Positions 45,101 to 52,901 of a DNA stretch of 64,000 nucleotides are shown in pieces (within the stretch, counting starts at the first letter, position 1; each line of letters opens with the position of its first letter). The position numbers and the translations under genes were made by a program. Source of the stretch: Pseudolysobacter sp964466115 (GTDB lineage: Bacteria > Pseudomonadota > Gammaproteobacteria > Xanthomonadales > Rhodanobacteraceae); contig CAYXMH010000001.1 of assembly GCA_964466115.1 (NCBI GenBank), forward strand, positions 62,001-126,000, in the 5' to 3' direction. Below the pieces are notes generated by a model, which saw only the letters and a list, made by a program, of their open reading frames with translations, searched no databases and was not told the origin of the DNA.

Positions 45101-47046
45101 TAGCAGGCGGCAGCGCGATTGGAAGTGCGACGCGCACCCGGATCACGCCAACCTACGATACCCTCAACCGCGGCACCGGCTGGGGCATGACGGACGACGT
45201 CTCTTCGATCGCGCAATCGCGCGTGGCGATGCGCTTTGACGACTCGATGGTTGGTATGGGACGGATTAGCCAATACGAGAGCGATCTATTTGTTGCCACT
45301 CCAGGTTACGACCCCGTCGATGCGATGGAATACGGGGAATTGAACGCGTTAGGCTACTCAGTACCGGAAGCGCACGCAGCCTACCCGGGCATGGTGCAGA
45401 CCGTGGGTCACACCGACGCCGCCCACGATCGCAACCTCAATAACATCACCTATCAGATGCCATTGACCGGAGAACGAGTGCAGTCCGCAGTAAGTTACGA
45501 CAGCGCCGGGCGCGTCACGCGCGTGGACGGTTTGATTGGGGAAGGCAGCCGCACCTACGCTTACGACGAACGCAGTCGATTGACCCACGCCAGCCGCTGG
45601 GACGCCGCCATGGGACATCAAGGCACCAAAGGCTACAGCTACGATCCGATCGGCAACCGCACTCAAGTGGAGACCGAAGACCCCTACTTCAATCCGATCA
45701 GCATCGATCGCACCGTGAGCTACGGCGCATCAAACCGACTGGACACAATCCAGATCGGTAGCACTGCACAAGCGGCAGAGCACGATGCCGCAGGCAATAT
45801 GACCTTCAACCCGAGCAACGGGCAACATTACCGTTGGGATCAAGAGAACCGACTGATAAGAATCGACTATCCGATTAAAGACGCACAACCCAGCGAGAAG
45901 TCCAAAGACTACACGCTGTTCACCTACGACAGCCAAAACCGCGTAAGACGGATTCAAGAGTTTGAGAGCGGCAGCGTGGCGGAGGACGTCAACTACGTCT
46001 GGATCGGCAGCCAATTGGCGCAAAAGCGTAGAACAGCGGACCAGCAAATCCTTCAGACTTATAACGCGGATGGCTACGCCGATCACAACGCCGACGGAAC
46101 GATCACGAAATACCTGCTAACGAGAGACTACTTAGGCAGCATCACCGGAAAAGTCAACGCCACGGGACAAATCCTGGAGCGCATCGATTACGACGCGTGG
46201 GGTGAGCCTGAGAATCGGCGAGTTAGAGACGGAACTGGAAACCTCGTCAGCGCCGACCGTAACACCAGCACGATTCCGTTTGGCTATGCCGGATATTGGA
46301 AACACAACCGATCAAAACTCAGCATTACCGCACATCGATTCTACGATGCAAAACTCGGAAGATGGCTATCCAAAGACCCGATCGCCGAGCTCGGTGGCGT
46401 TAATCTCTATGCGTATGTGGGGAATAACCCGGTAAACTTGACCGACCCGAGTGGGCTAGACCCCAACGATCTAACACCTGAGCGCAGAGCGGAATGCATC
46501 GCTGAATTGCAACGCATCATTGAACTGACTAGAAGATCTCGAGAAATATCGGAAGGACGCGACCCGACATACAACCGCTTTGCTAGGATTATAGAAATAA
46601 TAATGAGCTTGCCAGATGCAGAACTTGATAAAAAGATGAACTTGGACAGGCTTAATGAAGCTCAAGCCGAAACGCAGCGCTTGTGGCAAACCTATGTTAG
46701 TCCATCTTTGAACTCCATAGAGGCTTGGAACAATAGCGATTGCGGTAAAGCACTTGGTGCCATTTCAAAGAAGGCAACCGCGGAGGATATAGAAGACCAA
46801 TTTGCCGATATTCTACCGGAGCCAACGCAGCAAAGAACCAGTGGAAATTTGGCTTATGTTCCAAGTCCTCAACTCGGTCTCGGAGCAACCGGTCTTGATA
46901 TCAATAGCGGTGGGATTTGGACAGCCATCGAAGACCACCCCGTAATTACTTTTGGTACTATCGTTGGTACCGGAGGATTCGCTGCTTGGGTATTTGGGCC
47001 AACCGCCGTCGCCTACGGTTTGTTCGGAATTTTCGTTACTCCTTAA
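42184..47046 (+). CDS. exported RHS/YD-repeat protein with variable C-terminal tip
   Basis: Very large protein (1620 residues) of the RHS/YD-repeat class. It has an N-terminal signal peptide (MKIKQMSSAVLMALGMGLVL, cleavage near residue 26). Residues about 30-700 are an RHS-like beta-rich region without a clear known head, 750-1380 hold YD repeats (YDVQGRPTLRWDTEG, YRWDQENRLIRIDY), and the RHS-associated core RFYDAKLGRWLSKDPI starts near 1385 and ends at LTDPSGLDP near 1425. The last 195 residues are unlike anything I know: a charged helical region, then a hydrophobic end (VITFGTIVGTGGFAAWVFGP). In this family the tip is often a toxin, with an immunity gene downstream; none is present here. 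ATG at 42184 or GTG at 42181 is the start. Confidence 0.88.
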   Translation: MKIKQMSSAVLMALGMGLVLEPVFGGALDHAAPGATGVSATSCAGGASRNPAGCDGHGVLKYAFTFSGDLRLWDEPTSYIPAYGPWVSLGVSMNSSEVKRSPGTQAGGWNVGLSGYVTTVVNTGTTQFAEVPAPVTNAVQVYLSQGGFETYVSSSACSATSGTRCTFAKDAISQATVSRAGGDTGVLASYPAAVRAQLLDPRGFARALPGGGYEVYGGSLESIRVVPGGYEAWLSARVDRTGLALVFHYDTRPSGIKRVRSLTDASGLETHLYYPDNEPRWSASPPQGLSELLAVSPTAEGLLTSIADPYGHRAEFTYQDAWTGWVLGEPLALKTDSLRAAVLAQSGLFRLIASQDVLGVRSLIRYGCGAVILPDTLEHLRAGIRDGIAIPASCVNARSGIPLPGPTWLDPAATETPYGINRYKRVDVVSDSQHRLGWIVQNPAGNIEWKETLFGTQDIGLQSQLAALLGRGTAPSDRPAHIPVSAWNSLLRLPASAYRTGYQWSFKALDEWPDNPAFHGVDLFAMAGAPAMPPLALAHIEQYAHDYPAGSEEASLSQVKIWEKTPGESEGVYYGYENATDAATFRPQPMPGAPLTGATHAQPSPSVVARRLDDGTFQAVYQQYNEQGNPTLRVDAMGGAQETVYAPNGIDVTDLYAVRWSVDAMGLGHATHLERLAHFVVNDQGQVTREEGTLAGVGTTLDYETAAPYRLAGVTNELGLRTRYHWSTIGTDPTTRVDRLTVTAPNGLVSTSDYRQGAVVRQESQGRIREYAGQDAFGRPATVSVGGEIKVRYTYNPANLLDLQTIRNETNASEVKLITDYLGRVQWSWQTNAMGEVVSSSQRSYDLSGNLASLWTSGASTTEVVAWYYDVQGRPTLRWDTEGSQTQLSYSPTTGRLTGSQDANGQWTYYRYDANGALLSKRLSDPVSGRETVRMEYDPVYGRINRKFDAIGMTEYHYTPYQPYRLEWMEEPLAGGSAIGSATRTRITPTYDTLNRGTGWGMTDDVSSIAQSRVAMRFDDSMVGMGRISQYESDLFVATPGYDPVDAMEYGELNALGYSVPEAHAAYPGMVQTVGHTDAAHDRNLNNITYQMPLTGERVQSAVSYDSAGRVTRVDGLIGEGSRTYAYDERSRLTHASRWDAAMGHQGTKGYSYDPIGNRTQVETEDPYFNPISIDRTVSYGASNRLDTIQIGSTAQAAEHDAAGNMTFNPSNGQHYRWDQENRLIRIDYPIKDAQPSEKSKDYTLFTYDSQNRVRRIQEFESGSVAEDVNYVWIGSQLAQKRRTADQQILQTYNADGYADHNADGTITKYLLTRDYLGSITGKVNATGQILERIDYDAWGEPENRRVRDGTGNLVSADRNTSTIPFGYAGYWKHNRSKLSITAHRFYDAKLGRWLSKDPIAELGGVNLYAYVGNNPVNLTDPSGLDPNDLTPERRAECIAELQRIIELTRRSREISEGRDPTYNRFARIIEIIMSLPDAELDKKMNLDRLNEAQAETQRLWQTYVSPSLNSIEAWNNSDCGKALGAISKKATAEDIEDQFADILPEPTQQRTSGNLAYVPSPQLGLGATGLDINSGGIWTAIEDHPVITFGTIVGTGGFAAWVFGPTAVAYGLFGIFVTP

Positions 47047-47077
47047 TATTTTAAATTCATAAATGCGTGTGGATTGA

Positions 47078-47116
47078 TAAGGCGCAATGCCCTTTGGGTA
47101 TTGCGCCTTATTTTTC
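47078..47116 (+). terminator. rho-independent terminator of the RHS gene
   Basis: TAAGGCGCAAT (47078-47088) pairs with ATTGCGCCTTA (47100-47110) around an 11-base loop and is followed by TTTTTCT. It sits 32 bases after the RHS stop and closes the transcript before any downstream rightward gene. Confidence 0.88.
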
Positions 47117-47174
47117 TGTAATGGAAAGCTGGGCTTGTCAGCCGAGCCTACAATCCTATCTTCCACTTTTCCAT

Positions 47175-47200
47175 AAAAAAACGGGGCCATTTAGGCCCCG
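47175..47200 (-). terminator. rho-independent terminator of mucD
   Basis: Read leftward, CGGGGCC (47194-47200), a 5-base loop and GGCCCCG (47182-47188) are followed by seven T. It lies 27 bases downstream of the mucD stop and faces the RHS terminator. Confidence 0.88.
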
Positions 47201-47226
47201 CAAGGGAATCTCAAGACGAGGACATG

Positions 47227-48639
47227 TCAGCCTTTGTCTTTCGGCACTGCAACCGCAATAAAGGTGGTGATCTCATCACGCCGCACCAGCAGCATGACCG
47301 AATCACCTGGCTGAACATCGTGAATCGCCGCATTAAAATCGGTTACCGATTTCACCGGTTTACGCCCGACCATCAATACCACATCGCCAGGCTGTAAACG
47401 CGCTCGCTGAGCCGCGCCGCTGACGTGCGTAATCAAAACACCATCGTCCTTTAACTTAAGTTGTTTGCGCTGCTCGGCCGTTAAATCATCAACCACAATG
47501 CCAAGCGAATTCTTTGCAACGGGTTCACCAGGGCTACCGGCCAGTTTATTTTTATCTTGCGGCAACTCGCCTACTTGCACCGGCACCGTCAGCGTTTTGC
47601 CATCCCGGAAAATCGACAGCTCCGCCTTGCTTCCCGGTTTTGTCGAACCGACCAACGGCGGTAAATCGGAAGAGTGATCGATCTCGTGCCCGTTGTAGGA
47701 GAGGATGACGTCGCCAACGTGGATATCGGCTTTATCGGCACCGCTGCCCGGCGTAACCGCATTGACCAAAGCGCCGCCCAAGCGTGGCAACTTCAAGCTC
47801 TGGGCCAAAGCGCCGTCGACGTTTTGGATCTGCACGCCAATCATGCCGCGCGATACACGACCCTTGTCTTTAATTTGGTCCACCGCCGACATCGCAACGT
47901 CGATTGGAATCGCGAACGACACGCCCATGTAACCGCCGGTGTTGCTAAAAATCTGGGAATTGATCCCCACGACTTGGCCGTCGAGGTTAAACAACGGCCC
48001 ACCCGAATTTCCCCGATTGATTGGCACATCGCTTTGGATAAACGGGACGTATTGCTGATCGGCTGCGCCAAAACTGCGTCCAATCGAGCTTATGATGCCG
48101 TGAGTAACCGAGTGATCGAAATTAAACGGCGAGCCAATCGCCACCACCCACTGCCCCGGCTTGAGCTTTTTGGAGTCGCCAATACTCACTACCGGTAGGC
48201 CACCGGCATTTACCTTCAATAAGGCAATATCGGTCTGCGGATCCGTACCGATCACCTTCGCCTCCAACTCACGGCGGTCAGAAAGCCGCACCAACACTTG
48301 GTCGGAACCATCAACCACGTGATTATTGGTTAATACGTAACCATCGGCGGAGATGATAAACCCCGAACCCAGTGAGATACGCGAGCTATCTGCATGCGGC
48401 AACCGCCCCTGCGGGCCGAAGAATCGACGGAAGATTTCGGGGATTTCCTGCTCGTCCGGTTCTCCAGGCTGCATCTGCGGGTTCTCCGCGGCGTTATGCG
48501 TGGCCTGAACATTCACCACGGCCGGGCCGTTTTTTTCCGCCAGCTGAGTAAAATCCGGCAAGTCGGCGTAGCAAGACTGGGTCAACAGCGTCCCAAACGC
48601 GACAACAAAATACATCCAATGTGATGATACTCGCTTCAT
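47227..48639 (-). CDS. mucD: periplasmic serine protease MucD (DegP/HtrA family)
   Basis: Periplasmic quality-control protease/chaperone. The 470-residue precursor has a signal peptide (MKRVSSHWMYFVVAFG, cleavage near residue 26 after CYA). The trypsin-like domain has TNNHVVDGSDQ (histidine), TDIALLKV (aspartate) and RGNSGGPLFN (serine) near residues 105, 135 and 210. Two PDZ domains follow (about 255-350 and 370-465). ATG at 48639 has a GAGGTT site 6 bases before it; an ATG four codons earlier lies within that site. It is third in rpoE-rseA-mucD, after a 308-base gap where many gammaproteobacteria carry rseB. Confidence 0.93.
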   Translation of the reverse strand: MKRVSSHWMYFVVAFGTLLTQSCYADLPDFTQLAEKNGPAVVNVQATHNAAENPQMQPGEPDEQEIPEIFRRFFGPQGRLPHADSSRISLGSGFIISADGYVLTNNHVVDGSDQVLVRLSDRRELEAKVIGTDPQTDIALLKVNAGGLPVVSIGDSKKLKPGQWVVAIGSPFNFDHSVTHGIISSIGRSFGAADQQYVPFIQSDVPINRGNSGGPLFNLDGQVVGINSQIFSNTGGYMGVSFAIPIDVAMSAVDQIKDKGRVSRGMIGVQIQNVDGALAQSLKLPRLGGALVNAVTPGSGADKADIHVGDVILSYNGHEIDHSSDLPPLVGSTKPGSKAELSIFRDGKTLTVPVQVGELPQDKNKLAGSPGEPVAKNSLGIVVDDLTAEQRKQLKLKDDGVLITHVSGAAQRARLQPGDVVLMVGRKPVKSVTDFNAAIHDVQPGDSVMLLVRRDEITTFIAVAVPKDKG

Positions 48640-48947
48640 GTTTAACCTCATAAAATAATCATTTGCAATTGTAGAGATAAATTTATTTAGCTAAATGCCA
48701 ATGGCACTGGTTGGATAACAATGATCGCACAAAGTTCCACCTCGTTACTTTGAACGTTGCCGCAAGCGGAATTTATTTGCCCGGAGTCCAGCCACTTTAT
48801 TCCATTCAATTCAATGCTTTTATTATCGTCATTCCGCACGGGTGGGAATTCAGTTACAGAGAAATGCTCTCGAGATTCCCGTCGGCGCGGGAATGACAAC
48901 ACCTAAGGGGTTGGATTTATTACTTGGCATCCCAAACCGAGTGCTAC
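48640..48947. other. gene-free gap between rseA and mucD
   Basis: No coding sequence is apparent in these 308 bases, although rseB/mucB often occupies this place. The region is A/T-richer than its neighbours and holds two short palindromic repeats near 48828-48894. No promoter for mucD could be fixed with confidence. Confidence 0.55.
48828..48894. repeat. pair of dRS3-like palindromes
   Basis: ATTCCC-N8-GGGAAT occurs exactly at 48875-48894. A degenerate copy in opposite phase (ATTCCGCACGGGTGGGAAT) lies at 48831-48849, so two imperfect copies flank about 25 bases. The motif has the form of the Neisseria dRS3 repeat and of similar GGGAATGAC repeats common in proteobacterial intergenic DNA; the family link is from memory. 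Confidence 0.65.
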
Positions 48948-49571
48948 TTATGGTGGGTTAGCGGATTTGTCTTGGGGGGCGGCCGCAGGTGTTTGCTGGC
49001 GCGCGGGTTCAATCAATAGTACATACGGCGCAACGCCAGAATGCACACCCGGCCCATTTGCCTCGTGGCGGTTCAAATACGATGCGAATCGCGGATCGTA
49101 TGATGGCGAAAGGGATTGGCCGTAATCGAAACTGGCGGCGGCCACCACGGGTGGTGTTGTAAGCAGCAGCGGCGTTCGCGATTCAACCGCGGGCTCTATC
49201 GCGCGACTGGGTTCAATGTTGGCGGTAACGCCACGCAAAGAGGAATCCGGATAACCGGCCGGACGAGATATCAAAAGCGCCACAACCGCAACCGCCGCAG
49301 CAATGGCACCACCCGACGCCCAACGCATCCAACGCGTCGAGGAGGGTGTCATAACCTCTTTTTCGATACGCGCCATCACTGCGTGTGCAAAATCGATGGT
49401 GACGGCGGCATCCAATTGACGGCGCAAGCAGGCTCGCGTTACGTGATAGCGCGACCAATGTTGCGAGAGATTTGCATCCGCTTCACAGCGGCGCAACAAA
49501 AACCGCGCGGCATTGTGTTCCAGTTCCCCATCCATTAACGCGGAGAGTTGCTCTAATGTTTGCTCAGTCAT
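48948..49571 (-). CDS. rseA: anti-sigma-E factor RseA/MucA
   Basis: Inner-membrane anti-sigma factor that holds RpoE until regulated proteolysis frees it. The 207-residue protein has the RseA N-terminal domain (EQLSALMDGELEHNAARFLL at residues 6-25; LSQHWSRYHVTRACLR near 35-50), a single membrane span near residues 88-104 (GGAIAAAVAVVALLI) and a periplasmic region ending in a proline/alanine-rich tail. It follows rpoE with a 6-base gap. Since rseB is missing, the periplasmic part may be protected by something else or be DegS-controlled only. Confidence 0.9.
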   Translation of the reverse strand: MTEQTLEQLSALMDGELEHNAARFLLRRCEADANLSQHWSRYHVTRACLRRQLDAAVTIDFAHAVMARIEKEVMTPSSTRWMRWASGGAIAAAVAVVALLISRPAGYPDSSLRGVTANIEPSRAIEPAVESRTPLLLTTPPVVAAASFDYGQSLSPSYDPRFASYLNRHEANGPGVHSGVAPYVLLIEPARQQTPAAAPQDKSANPP

Positions 49572-49577
49572 GGGGTT

Positions 49578-50165
49578 TCACACCTTGGAATCCGATAGCA
49601 AAGGACGTAATTGATTATCGATGGCTTCACGCGCCCGAAAAATACGGGAACGCACAGTTCCTATCGGGCAATTCATCGCAACAGCAATTTCTTCGTAACT
49701 CAAACCATCCACCTCGCGCAGAGTAATTGCGGTCTTGAGCTCTTCGGGTAGCTGTTCGACCGTAGCAAACACCGTTTGTTCAATTTCCTGACGCAACAAC
49801 TCGTGCTCCGGGGTCGCACCATCTTTTAGCCGAATTCCACTATCCAATTGCACTGCATCGTCGACGTTGACATCATCGGTCGGTGGCCTGCGGCCTTGCG
49901 ATACCAGGTGATTTTTCGCCGTATTGATGGCAATTTTGTATATCCACGTATAAAACTGACTGTCGCCACGAAACGCACCGATCGCGCGATACGCGCGAAT
50001 GAACGATTCCTGCGCCACGTCCTGGCATTCGCTCCAATCCGAAATATAGCGCGAGATGACGCTGATCAACTTGTGCTGATATTTGCGCACCAGTAGATCG
50101 AAAGCCCGCTTATCTCCGTTTTGAACCCGTGCAACCAGCAACTGATCCGAGTCTAATTCGCCCAT
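49578..50165 (-). CDS. rpoE: envelope-stress sigma factor RpoE/AlgU
   Basis: Extracytoplasmic-function sigma factor of 195 residues. Region 2 (LVRKYQHKLISVISRYISD, DVAQESFIRAYRAIGAFRGD and FYTWIYKIAINTAKNHL) and region 4 (LPEELKTAITLREVDGLSYE and AMNCPIGTVRSRIFRAREAI) match E. coli RpoE and Pseudomonas AlgU closely. A strong AAGGAG ribosome site precedes ATG at 50165. A sigma-E-like promoter lies about 42 bases upstream, pointing to autoregulation. rseA and mucD follow. Confidence 0.96.
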   Translation of the reverse strand: MGELDSDQLLVARVQNGDKRAFDLLVRKYQHKLISVISRYISDWSECQDVAQESFIRAYRAIGAFRGDSQFYTWIYKIAINTAKNHLVSQGRRPPTDDVNVDDAVQLDSGIRLKDGATPEHELLRQEIEQTVFATVEQLPEELKTAITLREVDGLSYEEIAVAMNCPIGTVRSRIFRAREAIDNQLRPLLSDSKV

Positions 50166-50206
50166 CCGGGCCTTACTCCTTGTATGTTGACCCGGCCGAC
50201 GCGAAG

Positions 50207-50233
50207 ATAGACCGTGATCGGAAAAATTAGTTC
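50207..50233 (-). promoter_or_regulatory. sigma-E-type promoter of rpoE
   Basis: On the minus strand GAACTA (50228-50233) is followed by 16 bases and TCTAT (50207-50211). The sigma-E consensus is GAACTT-N16-TCTGA, so the -35 differs at one base and the spacing is exact. It lies 41 bases before the rpoE start codon. Autogenous control is known for rpoE in E. coli and for algU in Pseudomonas. Confidence 0.7.
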
Positions 50234-50282
50234 ACGCGTTAAACTTAACCTTTGCTGACGCAGTCCACAGCAACACTTTCAC

Positions 50283-52901
50283 TCACTTCGGCGGCGATTC
50301 TGCCGCCGAATCGTGGGGAACCGCCAGCGCTATATTGCGAAACACGCGCTCGCGCTCCATCAGCATGTTCTCAAAGCTTGCCACTGCCAATGGCCGGCAG
50401 AACAAGTAACCTTGCAGTTCCTCACAATGGTTGGCGCGCAGAAAGTCCAAGTGCTCCTCCACCTCAACCCCCTCCGCGACGACTCCCCGGTTGAGATTAT
50501 GCGCCATACTGATGGTGGCTTGAACAATTGCCTCATCGTCCGGGTCAACCCCGATATTGCGCACAAAGGATTGATCGATCTTGATGCGATCGGCGGGAAA
50601 CCGGCGGATATAATCGAGCGATGATTGGCCAGTGCCGAAATCGTCAATCGATATCTTGCAACCTAGGTTCCGCAACGCCTGTAGGGTTTCAATCAAATTG
50701 GGTATGGATTTAACGCTGATGCTTTCCGTTAACTCCAAATCGAGCAGTGTTGGGTCCAACTCGGCGTCGTTTAAAGCGTTGCGCACAATTTGCACCAGAT
50801 TCGGCTGCCGTAATTGCAATGCCGATAAATTCACGCTGATCCGTAACGGCAATCCAAAACGCAATTGCAAACGCCGCGTTTCGGCGCATGCCGTGCGCAA
50901 TACCCACTCGCCAATTGACACGATCAATCCGGTTTCTTCCGCCAACGGAATAAAGAACCCGGGGCTGATCATGCCAAGTTCGGGGTGTTCCCAACGAATC
51001 AGCGCTTCCATGCCGACGATGTCTTCGGTTTTGGTGTCCACTTGCGGCTGATAAAACACGCGCAATTCGTTGTTTTTCTCGGCTTGCCTGAGTTTCGCTT
51101 CCAACGCCAAGCGCTGCTGATGCGACTCTTCCGGCACCGCCACATAAATCTGGTAATTGTTTCGCCCCATGCCCTTGGCGCTGTACATCGCCACATCCGA
51201 GTGTTTGAGCAGGCTTTCAGCGGTGGTCGCATCGTCCGGATAAAAACTAACACCCAAGCTCGCCGTGATTTGCAATTCCGCTCCGTCCGATAACGTGAGC
51301 GGCGCTTCCATTACACGGACGATTTTCTCAGCAATGCGCAATACATCATCGCGCTGCACAATATGGCGAAGAATTAAGGTGAATTCATCGCCGGCATATC
51401 GCGCCACCGTATCCGATGCGCGCACACTGGCCCGCAAGCGCCTGGCCACGCCGATGAGCACTTCGTCACCAACCGAATGACCAAGACTGTCATTGATATT
51501 TTTAAACCGATCCAAATCCAAAAACAGCACCGCAAACATTTCACCGGTACGATGCGCGCCCTTGATCGTGGTTTCCAGTCGATCATTGAATAACAATCGA
51601 TTTGGCAAGCCGGTCAGTACATCCTGCAAGCCTTTGGCACGACCTTGCTCGCGCGCACGGCGCAACTCAAGCTCGAGTGCCAAACGGCTGGTTACAACAC
51701 GCAAAGTGTCCTTAACATCAGCCCCGGTCGGCAAAGGCCGGCGCCGCGCCAGCAATAAAGCGCCTAATACGGTATGGCGTTCATCGCGCAGGGGCAGCCC
51801 TAAAAACGCCTCAAACCGCGCGTGCGCTAAAAACAGATCCTGGCCTGCGCGCATCCACGCCTCGGATAAATGCACAATGGCGGTGCCTTCAAGCACCGTT
51901 TTAAGGCTTGATTGCTGCAGTGGATCGGGTGCATCGGCCGGCAAACTTAGGCGTTGGTAAGTCACCACCGGCTGCACTTCGCTGGCCTGTTCCGGGCGTG
52001 CGGACAACAGCATTAGAAAATCGAGTTCCATCGAGTCGATCAACAAGCGTGCGATGCGATTTAACCCCTCATCGCCGCCGCCACACTCCACCACCTGGGC
52101 CAACATCGCCAATGCCGCTTGATAGCGCACCGCCTCGCCCGGCTCACGCATGACCGTAAAGTGGATCAATCTGCCAGCCTGCAACGCCAACCGGGTATGC
52201 ACATCAACTGCGTATGAACTGCCGTCGCCACGCGGTTTTTGGCAGCGATAACGCACCGAGCCTTCGCGTATAAGGCGCGCTAGAAACTCACGCCGCTGCT
52301 CCGCGCTATGACTGGTATCCAGCAGGCTCGTTGGTTGCCCGACAACCTGTGCCCGCGAATAACCCGAAACCTGTTCGAAGGTTGCGTTGACTTCGAGTAT
52401 CCGTCCGGTTTTGGGATCGGAAATAATGATTTCATCCAGACTGCCATCAAATGCAAATTGATAGCGGTCTTCATTATTGTCGCTTGAATTTCCCGTCGGG
52501 TTGTCCCGCCTTGCCAAAACCGATCGCACGCGCGCCAACACCTCAGCCGCTTCCACCGGGCTTCGAATCCATTCCACCACACCGGCGGGGCTATGCCCCC
52601 ACCCCCATTGGCGCTCCGGCCCGTCGCTGACAATACCGATAACCGGCACTTGCGAGAGCTGGCTATCACCTTTGAGCTTGGTACAGAAAGCGACTGCCTC
52701 CGTTGCCGCCCCAATAAACTCCATGATCACCACGTCGATCTCGGTGTCTTGCTCCAGAAACGCCAACGCTTGCGACAAATCTTTGGCGGTATAGATCGCG
52801 TGAAAATCCTGTGCATCCAAGACGTCGAACAATACCCGGCGGTCGTCACGATGGGTGGTGACGATCAGCACCGAACCTTTACCGGTTTCCTCACGGCCCA
52901 T
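50283..52901 (-). CDS. pseudoreceiver-PAS-GAF-GGDEF-EAL cyclic-di-GMP protein
   Basis: Signalling protein of 872 residues, no membrane segment. Residues 8-125 are a receiver-like domain whose usual phospho-aspartate is glutamate (VVIMEFIGA), so phosphorylation is doubtful. A PAS domain (about 145-255) and a GAF domain (about 265-405) follow. GGDEF (about 430-590) reads AGDEF with an intact RASD inhibitory site, a form that is often active. The EAL domain (610-860) has all key motifs: EALIRWEHP, NLSALQL, LELTES, DDFGTG, IKIDQSF, AEGVE and ELQGYLF. ATG at 52901 overlaps the stop of the upstream gene by one base (TGATG), so the two are coupled. It converges on nothing; rpoE lies downstream on the same strand. 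Confidence 0.9.
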   Translation of the reverse strand: MGREETGKGSVLIVTTHRDDRRVLFDVLDAQDFHAIYTAKDLSQALAFLEQDTEIDVVIMEFIGAATEAVAFCTKLKGDSQLSQVPVIGIVSDGPERQWGWGHSPAGVVEWIRSPVEAAEVLARVRSVLARRDNPTGNSSDNNEDRYQFAFDGSLDEIIISDPKTGRILEVNATFEQVSGYSRAQVVGQPTSLLDTSHSAEQRREFLARLIREGSVRYRCQKPRGDGSSYAVDVHTRLALQAGRLIHFTVMREPGEAVRYQAALAMLAQVVECGGGDEGLNRIARLLIDSMELDFLMLLSARPEQASEVQPVVTYQRLSLPADAPDPLQQSSLKTVLEGTAIVHLSEAWMRAGQDLFLAHARFEAFLGLPLRDERHTVLGALLLARRRPLPTGADVKDTLRVVTSRLALELELRRAREQGRAKGLQDVLTGLPNRLLFNDRLETTIKGAHRTGEMFAVLFLDLDRFKNINDSLGHSVGDEVLIGVARRLRASVRASDTVARYAGDEFTLILRHIVQRDDVLRIAEKIVRVMEAPLTLSDGAELQITASLGVSFYPDDATTAESLLKHSDVAMYSAKGMGRNNYQIYVAVPEESHQQRLALEAKLRQAEKNNELRVFYQPQVDTKTEDIVGMEALIRWEHPELGMISPGFFIPLAEETGLIVSIGEWVLRTACAETRRLQLRFGLPLRISVNLSALQLRQPNLVQIVRNALNDAELDPTLLDLELTESISVKSIPNLIETLQALRNLGCKISIDDFGTGQSSLDYIRRFPADRIKIDQSFVRNIGVDPDDEAIVQATISMAHNLNRGVVAEGVEVEEHLDFLRANHCEELQGYLFCRPLAVASFENMLMERERVFRNIALAVPHDSAAESPPK

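Noticed and set aside
42184..47046. Several ORFs of 60-120 codons on the opposite strand or shifted frames inside the RHS gene
   Set aside because: They are shadows of a G+C-rich coding frame; none has a start signal or family resemblance.
47067..47261. Small rightward ORF after the RHS gene as an immunity gene
   Set aside because: It runs through both terminators and into mucD, has no ribosome site, and its translation has no protein-like character.
48711..48896. 61-codon ORF in the rseA-mucD gap
   Set aside because: It spans the palindromic repeats, has no ribosome site and no recognisable product; not an rseB remnant.
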